A model generated the notes under the pieces. The model was given only the letters and a program-made list of their open reading frames with translations. It was not told the DNA's origin and made no database searches. 5,205 nucleotides of DNA from Acholeplasmatales bacterium Tener_01 (GTDB taxonomy: Bacteria > Bacillota_I > Bacilli_A > ML615J-28 > CAG-698), in the NCBI GenBank assembly GCA_001604495.1, contig LVBR01000017.1, positions 1 through 5,205 of the forward strand, in the 5' to 3' direction. The position numbers and the translations under genes were made by a program. Positions 1-5,205 of this stretch are shown here, piece by piece; position 1 is the first letter of the stretch, and each line of letters begins with the position of its first letter.

Positions 1-357
1 TTATTAATTTTAACAAATGATGGTGCTTTGTCTAATTCACTAATGAATAGTGATAAGCATGTTGAAAAGGAATACATTGTTAAAGTTAAAAACCAAATAA
101 CAGATGAGTTTATTAATAAAATGAGTAGTGGTGTAGTAATTGATGGTAAATTAACAAAAGAAGCGCAAGTTACAAAAATTAATGACTTTACTTTTAAGAT
201 TATTATAACTGAAGGGCGTAACCGTCAAATTAGAAAAATGACTAAAGTTTGCCTAAATCAAGTAGTTGATTTAGAAAGAATTAGAATTGGAAAAGCTAAT
301 TTAGGCGACTTAAATTTAGGTGAAGTAAAAGAAGTAAAATTAAATGATTTAATCTAA
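1..357 (+). CDS. rluF: RsuA-family 23S rRNA pseudouridine synthase, RluF-like (5' end missing)
   Basis: The frame is open from base 1 to a TAA at 355-357, giving the last 118 residues of a protein whose start lies upstream of the window. Pseudouridine synthases of this family isomerise a specific uridine in 23S rRNA; E. coli RluF acts on U2604 and also on a tyrosine tRNA. Visible family motifs are LTNDG (residues 5-9 of the fragment), HVEKEY (20-25), NRQIRKM (74-80) and LERIRI (91-96). The stretch ITDEFINKMSSGV resembles RluF more than RluB or RsuA, from memory of the E. coli protein. The catalytic Asp (GRLD motif) and any N-terminal S4 domain would be upstream and cannot be checked. The first in-frame ATG (43) falls inside the conserved core, so it is not the start. 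The gene ends in its own terminator and appears unrelated to the heat-shock operon. The family call is secure, the RluF subtype less so. Confidence 0.85.
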   Translation, partial: LLILTNDGALSNSLMNSDKHVEKEYIVKVKNQITDEFINKMSSGVVIDGKLTKEAQVTKINDFTFKIIITEGRNRQIRKMTKVCLNQVVDLERIRIGKANLGDLNLGEVKEVKLNDLI

Positions 358-386
358 AATGTCTAGTTTAAGCTAGACATTTTTTT
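356..386 (+). terminator. Rho-independent terminator of the pseudouridine synthase gene
   Basis: A perfect inverted repeat, AAAATGTCTAG (356-366) and CTAGACATTTT (373-383), encloses a 6-nt loop and runs into seven T residues (380-386). It overlaps the stop codon of the upstream gene and isolates the heat-shock operon from upstream transcription. Confidence 0.9.
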
Positions 387-430
387 AATGACTAATTATT
401 CCCATTTGTCATATAAAAGTAGTCAAATAA

Positions 431-457
431 TTAGCACAAATGACTTGACAGTGCTAA
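431..457 (+). promoter_or_regulatory. CIRCE operator 1 (HrcA binding site, over the -35)
   Basis: TTAGCACAA (431-439), a 9-nt spacer (440-448) and CAGTGCTAA (449-457) match the CIRCE consensus TTAGCACTC-N9-GAGTGCTAA at 7 of 9 and 8 of 9 arm positions with exactly the standard spacing. The outer seven bases of the arms are perfectly complementary. The -35 hexamer (445-450) lies inside the element, so bound HrcA should block RNA polymerase. Confidence 0.93.
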
Positions 458-472
458 AAATAGTGCTATAAT
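445..472 (+). promoter_or_regulatory. Vegetative (SigA-type) promoter of hrcA-grpE-dnaK-dnaJ
   Basis: The -35 is a perfect TTGACA (445-450) and the -10 a perfect TATAAT (467-472), separated by 16 bp, with an extended -10 TG at 464-465. A start site near 479 is predicted, giving a leader of about 38 nt. A near-consensus vegetative promoter under a repressor is the usual design of class I heat-shock operons. A second TATAAT at 472-477 overlaps the first but would need a 21-bp spacer. Confidence 0.93.
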
Positions 473-476
473 ATAA

Positions 477-503
477 TTAGCAATCGAGATAACATAGTGC
501 TAA
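477..503 (+). promoter_or_regulatory. CIRCE operator 2 (HrcA binding site, in the start site/leader)
   Basis: TTAGCAATC (477-485), a 9-nt spacer (486-494) and TAGTGCTAA (495-503) each differ from the CIRCE consensus arm at one position. The element covers the predicted transcription start and most of the leader and abuts the hrcA ribosome binding site. In RNA, the arms (UUAGCA with UGCUAA) could also form a short hairpin just before the Shine-Dalgarno sequence. Confidence 0.93.
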
Positions 504-504
504 A

Positions 505-510
505 AGGAGG
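505..510 (+). promoter_or_regulatory. Ribosome binding site deciding the hrcA start
   Basis: AGGAGG at 505-510 sits 6 nt before the ATG at 517 but only 3 nt before the in-frame TTG at 514. The spacing favours the ATG as start. Confidence 0.85.
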
Positions 511-516
511 CTCTTG

Positions 517-1539
517 ATGATTTCGAGTAGAAAAAAACTTATACTTAAAGCTATCGTCGAAGAGTTCGTTAGGACTAATGAACCTGTTGGTTCAAAAGAT
601 TTAGTTACTACTGAACGCTTTGGTTTAAACAATGTTTCTAGTGCCACAATCCGTAATGATATGATGGAACTAGAAAAAGAAGGCTTAATCACTAAGACTC
701 ACCTTTCAAGTGGAAGAGTTCCTAGTGAAGAAGGTTATCGTGTCTATGTAAAAGAGATCTTAAATGATCGTGATAATCACAAGAAAGCAAAGTTTCCGAT
801 GATTGATGAAATCTTTGAACGTGCTGAAATTAGTCGTGAAGAAGCTATAAAAGAAAGTATGGCTTTGGTTACTAATTTGACTAACTACGCTTCAATTGTT
901 ATGGGAACAAGCGGCTACCTTTCAAAGATTAAAAAGTTGCAATTTGTTAAGTTGAGTGAATCACATGGTGTAATCTTGATGGTTACTGACCATGGTTATG
1001 TTGAAAGTAAGAAGATTGTTATTCCTGATAATATCGAAATGCGTGATATGGAGAAAGTTGTGGCTTTACTTGATGAGACACTTCACAACTGTCCAATCCA
1101 TGATATTGAAAGAGTAATCAGAGAACGTCTTAATGAAGAAAACATTCATTCTTATATGAACTATTATGATGAATTAATTGGTGCTTTGGTTAAGACATTT
1201 ACTGAGATGGCTAAAGATAAGTATTTCTTAGCTGGTCAAAGCAATATCTTAAATCAACCAGAGTTCCAAGATGTCAATAAAGTTCAAGAGATGCTTCAAG
1301 CAATCGAAAGACGTGAGATATTTAAGACTGTCAATGCCAGTGATAATGGTATAACTATTAGAATTGGTAGTGATAATACAATAAAGGCAATGGAAAACTG
1401 CACTATGATTAGTGTTCCTTATGAGATTAGTGATGACGACTTTGGTGTTATTGCAATCTTAGGACCTACAAGAATGGAATACCAAAAAGTAATTCCACTT
1501 CTTGAATACATTGCTAAAAATATTAAGAAAGTGATGTGA
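517..1539 (+). CDS. hrcA: Heat-inducible transcription repressor HrcA
   Basis: HrcA is a cytoplasmic DNA-binding repressor that binds CIRCE as a dimer and switches off chaperone genes; in Bacilli its activity depends on GroEL. The protein has 340 residues, a normal length. An N-terminal winged-helix domain spans about residues 1-78, with the hallmark run SSATIRNDMMELEKEG (41-56) and GRVPSEEGYRVYV (66-78). A GAF-like domain with its inserted segment follows, ending in GPTRMEYQKVI (316-326), which is typical of HrcA. I chose ATG 517 over TTG 514 because of the spacing to AGGAGG; the TTG would add one Met. It is the first gene of the operon and lies right behind two CIRCE sites, so it represses itself. 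The stop is TGA, followed by grpE after 4 nt. Under a TGA=Trp code the protein would gain only four residues. Confidence 0.97.
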   Translation: MISSRKKLILKAIVEEFVRTNEPVGSKDLVTTERFGLNNVSSATIRNDMMELEKEGLITKTHLSSGRVPSEEGYRVYVKEILNDRDNHKKAKFPMIDEIFERAEISREEAIKESMALVTNLTNYASIVMGTSGYLSKIKKLQFVKLSESHGVILMVTDHGYVESKKIVIPDNIEMRDMEKVVALLDETLHNCPIHDIERVIRERLNEENIHSYMNYYDELIGALVKTFTEMAKDKYFLAGQSNILNQPEFQDVNKVQEMLQAIERREIFKTVNASDNGITIRIGSDNTIKAMENCTMISVPYEISDDDFGVIAILGPTRMEYQKVIPLLEYIAKNIKKVM

Positions 1540-1543
1540 AATA

Positions 1544-2113
1544 ATGCATAATAGATATCGTGAAGAAGAAAAAGAATTAGAAGAAGAAAAAAAGAATGAG
1601 GAAGTTCCATTAGAAGAAGATTCTAAAGAGGAAGAAGAATGCGATATCGAGGCATTAAAGGAAGAAGTTAAAAAGTACAAAGAACAATATCTTAGAGTTT
1701 TAGCTGATAGCGAAAACTTTAAAAAGCGAATCGATGAAGAACGTATTCGTGAAAGAAAATATGGTTCTCAAAGAGTACTTGAGAAATTGATTCCTTCAAT
1801 CGATATATTCGATAAAGCAGTTAACATTCAAACTGATGACGAGAAATTAAAGAATTTCTTGATTGGGTTTGAGATGATTAATAACAACCTTAAACAAACT
1901 TTATCTGAAGAAGGTGTAAAGAAGATTAAGGCTGTTGGTGAAAAGTTTGATCCTAGGTATCACCATGCTGTTGAGACAGAATGGAACAGCGATTATGAAG
2001 AAGATGTGATTCTTAGTGAAATGCAAACTGGTTATATGTATAAAGACCGAGTTTTAAGACCTTCACTTGTTAAAGTGAATAAAAAAACTGAAGTTAAAGA
2101 AGAAGAAAATTAG
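1544..2113 (+). CDS. grpE: Nucleotide exchange factor GrpE
   Basis: GrpE is the cytoplasmic cochaperone that releases ADP from DnaK so that ATP can rebind and substrate is let go. The 189-residue protein has the family layout. A highly charged Glu/Lys-rich N-terminus (about 1-33) is probably disordered. A long helix (about 34-80, EALKEEVKKYKEQYLRVLADSENFKKR) forms the paired coiled coil of the dimer. A C-terminal beta domain carries the GrpE signature, with GVKKIKAVGEKFDPRYHHAV (124-143) and GYMYKDRVLRPSLVKV (163-178). Trp147 is encoded by TGG and is the only Trp in the four operon genes. The ATG is 4 nt after the hrcA stop and no strong Shine-Dalgarno is present (only GAAAGTG-like purines within the hrcA end), so translation is probably coupled to hrcA. 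The start is supported by the short gap, although the acidic N-terminus is poorly conserved in the family. Confidence 0.97.
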   Translation: MHNRYREEEKELEEEKKNEEVPLEEDSKEEEECDIEALKEEVKKYKEQYLRVLADSENFKKRIDEERIRERKYGSQRVLEKLIPSIDIFDKAVNIQTDDEKLKNFLIGFEMINNNLKQTLSEEGVKKIKAVGEKFDPRYHHAVETEWNSDYEEDVILSEMQTGYMYKDRVLRPSLVKVNKKTEVKEEEN

Positions 2114-2117
2114 TAAA

Positions 2118-2123
2118 AAGGAG
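2118..2123 (+). promoter_or_regulatory. Strong ribosome binding site of dnaK
   Basis: AAGGAG at 2118-2123 lies 9 nt before the dnaK ATG. It is clearly better than the sites before grpE and dnaJ, which fits a higher output of DnaK. Confidence 0.85.
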
Positions 2124-2132
2124 ATATAAATT

Positions 2133-3953
2133 ATGGCAAAAGTTATAGGTATTGATTTAGGTACTACGAATTCATGTGTAGCTGTTATGGAAGGCAGTGA
2201 AGCAAAAGTTATAGTTAATGCTGATGGTGAAAGAACAACTCCAAGTGTTGTAGCATTTAAGGATGACGAAATTCAAGTTGGTAAGACTGCTAAACGTCAA
2301 GTTATTACTAACATTAATACAGTTTCATCTATCAAGAGAAAGATGGGATCTAATGAAAAAGTTCATGTAAATAATAAAGATTACACTCCTCAAGAGATCA
2401 GTGCAATGATTTTACAAAACTTAAAAGCTACAGCTGAAGCTTATCTTGGTCAAAAAGTTACAGATGCAGTTATCACTGTTCCTGCATACTTCAATGACTC
2501 ACAACGTCAAGCTACAAAAGATGCTGGTAGAATCGCTGGTTTGAATGTACTTCGTATCATCAACGAACCAACTGCAGCAGCATTAGCATATGGTATTGAT
2601 AAACTTGATAAAGAACATACTATCTTAGTATATGACTTAGGTGGTGGAACATTCGATGTAAGTATTTTGTCACTTGCTGATGGTACTTTTGAAGTTATTT
2701 CTACTGCTGGTAACAACCGTCTTGGTGGTGATGACTTTGACCAAGTAATCGTTGATTATTTAGTTAGTGAATTCAAGAAACAAGAAGGCGTTGATTTAAG
2801 TAAAGATAAGATGGCTTTACAAAGATTAAAAGATGCTGCTGAAGAAGCTAAGAAGCAACTTTCAACAACAACTAAAGCTGATATCAGCTTACCATTCATT
2901 TCAATGGGTGTTAATGGACCTGTCCATCTAAATACTTCACTTACAAGAGCTAAATTTGATGATTTAACAAGATACTTAGTTGAAAAGACTGTTGAACCAG
3001 TTCGTCAAGCACTTCGTGATGCTAAGATGACTGCAAAAGACATCGACCAAGTATTATTAGTTGGTGGATCTACTCGTATTCCTGCTGTTCAAGAACTTGT
3101 TAAACGTGAACTTGGTAAGGAACCTAACAAGAGCGTTAACCCTGATGAAGTTGTAGCTATGGGTGCCGCAATTCAAGGTGGTGTTTTAACTGGTGATGTT
3201 AAAGACGTATTGTTACTAGATGTTACACCTCTATCACTTGGTATTGAAACATTAGGTGGTGTATTTACTAAATTAATCGAACGTAATACTACTATCCCTA
3301 CTTCAAAATCACAAGTATTCTCTACAGCTGCTGATAATCAACCTGCTGTTGATATCCATGTATTACAAGGTGAACGTCCAATGGCTGCTGATAACAAGAC
3401 ATTAGGTCGTTTCCAACTTGGTGATATTCCTCTAGCACCTCGTGGTGTTCCTCAAATCGAAGTTACATTCGATATCGATGCTAATGGTATTGTTAATGTA
3501 AGTGCTAAAGATTTAGGTACTGGTAAGAGCCAATCTGTTACTATTCAAAGTGGTAGTGGCTTAAGCGAAGAAGAAATCAAGAGAATGGTTCGTGAAGCTG
3601 AAGAAAATGCTGAAAGCGATAAAGCTCGTAAGGAAGAAGTTGACCTTCGTAATGAATGTGAACAAATCTTATTAAGCGTTAAGAAGAGCGTTGAAGATTT
3701 AGGAACAGAAGTTACTGATCAAGAAAAGAGCGATATTGATAGTAAATCTAAAGCATTAGAAGATGCTCTAAAGGGCAGCGATATTAATGATATCAAGGCT
3801 AAGAAAGAAGAATTATTAAAAGCTAGTCAAAATGTAGCTATGCGTGCTTACCAAAAGGCTCAACAAGCCCAACAAGCTCAAGCAAATAATAACGGCGCTG
3901 GTCAAACAAATGATGATGGCAGCGTAAATGGAGACTACGAAGATATTAAGTAA
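2133..3953 (+). CDS. dnaK: Molecular chaperone DnaK (Hsp70)
   Basis: DnaK is the ATP-driven Hsp70 that binds exposed hydrophobic segments of nascent or unfolded cytoplasmic proteins. The 606-residue protein is complete. The ATPase domain (about 1-357) shows phosphate loop 1 IDLGTTNS (7-14), the second Hsp70 signature YDLGGGTFDVSIL (167-179, with Thr173 at the position of the autophosphorylated Thr199 of E. coli) and the third signature VLLVGGSTRIP (307-317). The interdomain linker DVLLLDVTPLSLG is at 358-370. The substrate-binding beta domain follows to about 475, then the helical lid. The tail has a Gln/Ala-rich stretch (574-583), a Gly/Asn/Asp-rich linker and a terminal DYEDIK, which replaces the EEVK-like end of many relatives. 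After KRKMGSNEKV (68-77) the segment of about 25 residues found in Gram-negative DnaK is absent, as is usual in Gram-positive bacteria. It follows grpE by 19 nt. Confidence 0.99.
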   Translation: MAKVIGIDLGTTNSCVAVMEGSEAKVIVNADGERTTPSVVAFKDDEIQVGKTAKRQVITNINTVSSIKRKMGSNEKVHVNNKDYTPQEISAMILQNLKATAEAYLGQKVTDAVITVPAYFNDSQRQATKDAGRIAGLNVLRIINEPTAAALAYGIDKLDKEHTILVYDLGGGTFDVSILSLADGTFEVISTAGNNRLGGDDFDQVIVDYLVSEFKKQEGVDLSKDKMALQRLKDAAEEAKKQLSTTTKADISLPFISMGVNGPVHLNTSLTRAKFDDLTRYLVEKTVEPVRQALRDAKMTAKDIDQVLLVGGSTRIPAVQELVKRELGKEPNKSVNPDEVVAMGAAIQGGVLTGDVKDVLLLDVTPLSLGIETLGGVFTKLIERNTTIPTSKSQVFSTAADNQPAVDIHVLQGERPMAADNKTLGRFQLGDIPLAPRGVPQIEVTFDIDANGIVNVSAKDLGTGKSQSVTIQSGSGLSEEEIKRMVREAEENAESDKARKEEVDLRNECEQILLSVKKSVEDLGTEVTDQEKSDIDSKSKALEDALKGSDINDIKAKKEELLKASQNVAMRAYQKAQQAQQAQANNNGAGQTNDDGSVNGDYEDIK

Positions 3954-3971
3954 TTTGGATTGGATAGATAA

Positions 3972-5084
3972 ATGGCCAAAAGAGATTATTATGAAGTGTT
4001 AGGTGTCAGTAAAACTGCATCTGATGAAGAAATAAAGAAAGCGTATCGTACACTTGCGAAAAAATATCATCCAGATGTTTGTAAAGAGCCTAATGCTGAA
4101 GAAAAATTTAAAGAAGTACAAGAAGCTTATGATGTTTTAAGCGATCCCCAAAAACGTGAGCAATATAATCAATTTGGTCATGAAGGACCAAACATGGGTA
4201 ATGGTTTTGGCGGATTCGACTTCAATGGCTTTGGTGGCGGATTTGAGGATATCTTTTCTTCATTCTTTGGAGGAAGGAGATCTCAATCTTCAACAACATC
4301 AAGCGCTAGAGGCCGTGACTTAAAAATCAATTTAACTTTAACATTTGAAGAAGCTGCGTTTGGAGTAGAAAAAGAAGTAACAATTAATCGTTACGAAACT
4401 TGTCCAAAGTGTAGTGGTCTTGGTGCTGAAAGTAAGAGTGATGTTGAAGTGTGTCCTAAATGTCATGGACGTGGAAGAATTGTTGTGGAACAAGCTACAA
4501 TTTTAGGTCGTATTCAAACTGAAACTGTCTGCCCAACATGTGGTGGTAAAGGTAAAGTTATCAAAAATAAATGTCCGAACTGTGGTGGTGAAGGACGTGT
4601 TAAGAACGCTTCTAAAGTTAAGATTAAGATTCCATCAGGATGTCAAGATGGTCAAGGCTTTAGAATGAGCGGTTATGGTGATTGTGGAATGAATGGTGGA
4701 GCAAGTGGTGATTTATACATCAATGTCACTGTTAAACCACATGAATTCTTTGAACGTGATGGACTAAATATTTATATTGAAGTTCCAATCACATTCAGCC
4801 AAGCAGCCCTAGGTGATTCTATCGTCGTCCCAACAATCCATGGTGATGTAAGCCTAAAGATTCCTAGTGGAACTCAAAGCGGAACTAAATTCAAACTTAA
4901 CGGAAAAGGTATCTTAGATGGTAGAACTGGTAACCAAGGTAGTGAATTTGTCATTGTTAAATTAATTACCCCAACAAAACTTACCAGCGAACAAAAAGAA
5001 TTGTTTACTAAACTATCTAAGACAAACGAAAAGAATGAATCTGTCTTTGATCGAATTAAGAAATTCTTTAAAGGCGATAAATAA
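3972..5084 (+). CDS. dnaJ: Chaperone protein DnaJ (Hsp40, type I)
   Basis: DnaJ captures unfolded clients and stimulates ATP hydrolysis by DnaK. The 370-residue protein has all type I domains. The J domain (about 4-68) has the essential HPD at 33-35. A Gly/Phe-rich region spans about 71-101. A zinc-binding domain has four CxxCxGxG repeats, with Cys pairs at 144/147, 161/164, 187/190 and 201/204, all intact. The C-terminal beta-sandwich client-binding domains start near 210. Oddities are extra cysteines at 37 (HPDVC, often HPDVN or HPDIN), 224 and 238, and a basic tail (DRIKKFFKGDK). The start MAKRDYYEVLGV is canonical. It begins 18 nt after dnaK; only weak GGAT repeats (3957-3965) precede it, so a low initiation rate or coupling to dnaK is likely. 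It is the last gene of the operon and ends two bases before the terminator stem begins. Confidence 0.98.
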   Translation: MAKRDYYEVLGVSKTASDEEIKKAYRTLAKKYHPDVCKEPNAEEKFKEVQEAYDVLSDPQKREQYNQFGHEGPNMGNGFGGFDFNGFGGGFEDIFSSFFGGRRSQSSTTSSARGRDLKINLTLTFEEAAFGVEKEVTINRYETCPKCSGLGAESKSDVEVCPKCHGRGRIVVEQATILGRIQTETVCPTCGGKGKVIKNKCPNCGGEGRVKNASKVKIKIPSGCQDGQGFRMSGYGDCGMNGGASGDLYINVTVKPHEFFERDGLNIYIEVPITFSQAALGDSIVVPTIHGDVSLKIPSGTQSGTKFKLNGKGILDGRTGNQGSEFVIVKLITPTKLTSEQKELFTKLSKTNEKNESVFDRIKKFFKGDK

Positions 5085-5085
5085 G

Positions 5086-5114
5086 AAAATGAGTCTTTTT
5101 AGACTCATTTTTTT
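5086..5114 (+). terminator. Rho-independent terminator of the dnaK operon
   Basis: A perfect 11-bp inverted repeat, AAAATGAGTCT (5086-5096) and AGACTCATTTT (5101-5111), has a TTTT loop and a run of seven T residues (5108-5114). It lies directly behind the dnaJ stop codon. Confidence 0.95.
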
Positions 5115-5156
5115 CTATTTTGATATATTAATTAAAGTGATATTTAATTTCTTTAG

Positions 5157-5175
5157 AAAAAAACAGCTTTTTTTT
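5157..5175 (+). repeat. A7 and T8 homopolymer tracts in the promoter spacer
   Basis: Seven A residues (5157-5163), CAGC, then eight T residues (5168-5175) lie just before the -10 of the next gene. The stretch is self-complementary, but with A-T pairs only. Confidence 0.8.
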
Positions 5176-5183
5176 GTTATAAT
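5175..5183 (+). promoter_or_regulatory. Extended -10 promoter of the downstream gene
   Basis: TGTTATAAT (5175-5183) is a perfect -10 hexamer (5178-5183) with the extended TG. No good -35 is present: the 17-bp position reads AGAAAA, and TTTAGA (5152-5157) would need a 20-bp spacer. A start near 5189-5191 would leave a leader of only about 12-14 nt. Confidence 0.7.
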
Positions 5184-5188
5184 AGTAT

Positions 5189-5196
5189 GAGGTGAG
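5189..5196 (+). promoter_or_regulatory. Ribosome binding site of the downstream gene
   Basis: GAGGTGAG at 5189-5196 matches the anti-Shine-Dalgarno well and lies 6 nt before the ATG at 5203. It would sit at the very 5' end of the predicted transcript. Confidence 0.75.
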
Positions 5197-5202
5197 AAAA
5201 CT

Positions 5203-5205
5203 ATG
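5203..5205 (+). CDS. Start codon of an unidentified downstream gene (body outside the window)
   Basis: Only the ATG is inside the window. Its call rests on the ribosome binding site and the extended -10 promoter directly upstream. Its product cannot be stated. Because a strong terminator and a separate promoter precede it, it is not part of the heat-shock operon proper. Confidence 0.6.

Larger units (their letters stand above)
445..5114 (+). other. hrcA-grpE-dnaK-dnaJ operon (from promoter to terminator)
   Basis: Four genes on one strand are separated by 4, 19 and 18 nt. One promoter is visible before hrcA and one intrinsic terminator after dnaJ; I saw no convincing promoter or terminator between the genes. 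The operon ends at dnaJ, without the prmA and 16S rRNA methylase genes that follow dnaJ in some Bacillota such as B. subtilis. Shorter processed or internal transcripts cannot be judged from sequence. Confidence 0.9.

Noticed and set aside
472..477. Second TATAAT as the true -10
   Set aside because: It would sit 21 bp from TTGACA, too far. The first TATAAT has a 16-bp spacer and an extended TG.
514..516. TTG as hrcA start
   Set aside because: It is only 3 nt from AGGAGG; the ATG at 517 has a better distance and gives the expected HrcA N-terminus.
477..692. Open frame on the - strand over the 5' end of hrcA, 71 codons
   Set aside because: It is a shadow of hrcA, whose protein is strongly conserved. 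It has no recognisable motif and its end overlaps CIRCE 2.
1419..1680. Two overlapping - strand open frames rich in Ser, Phe and Leu
   Set aside because: They mirror the GAA/AAG-rich acidic start of grpE and the end of hrcA. The composition is an artefact of the complementary strand.
2507..2716. Open frame on the - strand inside dnaK, 69 codons
   Set aside because: It lies within the conserved ATPase domain of dnaK and has no motif of its own.
5157..5175. A7-CAGC-T8 as a second terminator
   Set aside because: The stem would consist only of A-U pairs and be too weak; a strong terminator already stands at 5086-5114.
1..5205. A novel defence, mobile or RNA-based system
   Set aside because: Apart from the two end fragments, all coding space is taken up by four well-known heat-shock genes. 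I found no CRISPR-like arrays, transposase fragments, tRNA-like structures or unexplained gaps over 160 bp.

Overview
The window holds a complete class I heat-shock operon, hrcA-grpE-dnaK-dnaJ, from a low-GC Gram-positive bacterium. The gene order, the CIRCE operators, the short Gram-positive type of DnaK (about 606 residues, lacking the extra ATPase-domain segment of Gram-negative DnaK) and the strong AGGAGG-type ribosome binding sites all point to Bacillota. The strong AT bias suggests an AT-rich Bacilli-related lineage such as Erysipelotrichales, RF39 or Acholeplasma relatives. That placement is an inference. TGA ends hrcA, and the only tryptophan in the four operon genes is encoded by TGG, so the standard genetic code fits better than the Mycoplasma/Spiroplasma code.

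Layout: (1) 1-357, the 3' end of an RsuA-family pseudouridine synthase gene, most like RluF, closed by a good intrinsic terminator (356-386). (2) 387-516, the control region of the heat-shock operon: a consensus vegetative promoter (TTGACA, 16 bp, TGCTATAAT) bracketed by two CIRCE operators, 431-457 over the -35 and 477-503 over the predicted start site and leader. (3) 517-5084, hrcA, grpE, dnaK and dnaJ on the + strand with gaps of 4, 19 and 18 nt and no internal terminator seen. (4) 5086-5114, a strong intrinsic terminator. (5) 5115-5205, an AT-rich intergenic region with an extended -10 promoter, a ribosome binding site and the start codon of a further gene whose body lies outside the window.

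How the genes work together: HrcA represses its own operon at CIRCE. In the well-studied Bacilli, GroEL keeps HrcA active, and unfolded protein draws GroEL away and relieves repression. GrpE, DnaK and DnaJ form the Hsp70 folding machine: DnaJ delivers substrate and stimulates ATP hydrolysis, and GrpE releases ADP. dnaK has the best ribosome binding site of the three chaperone genes, while grpE and dnaJ have weak ones, in line with DnaK being needed in excess.

I found no undescribed system here. The points that merit a second look are regulatory: the paired CIRCE elements with an extra half-site at the -10, and the poly-A/poly-T promoter with a very short leader at the right end.
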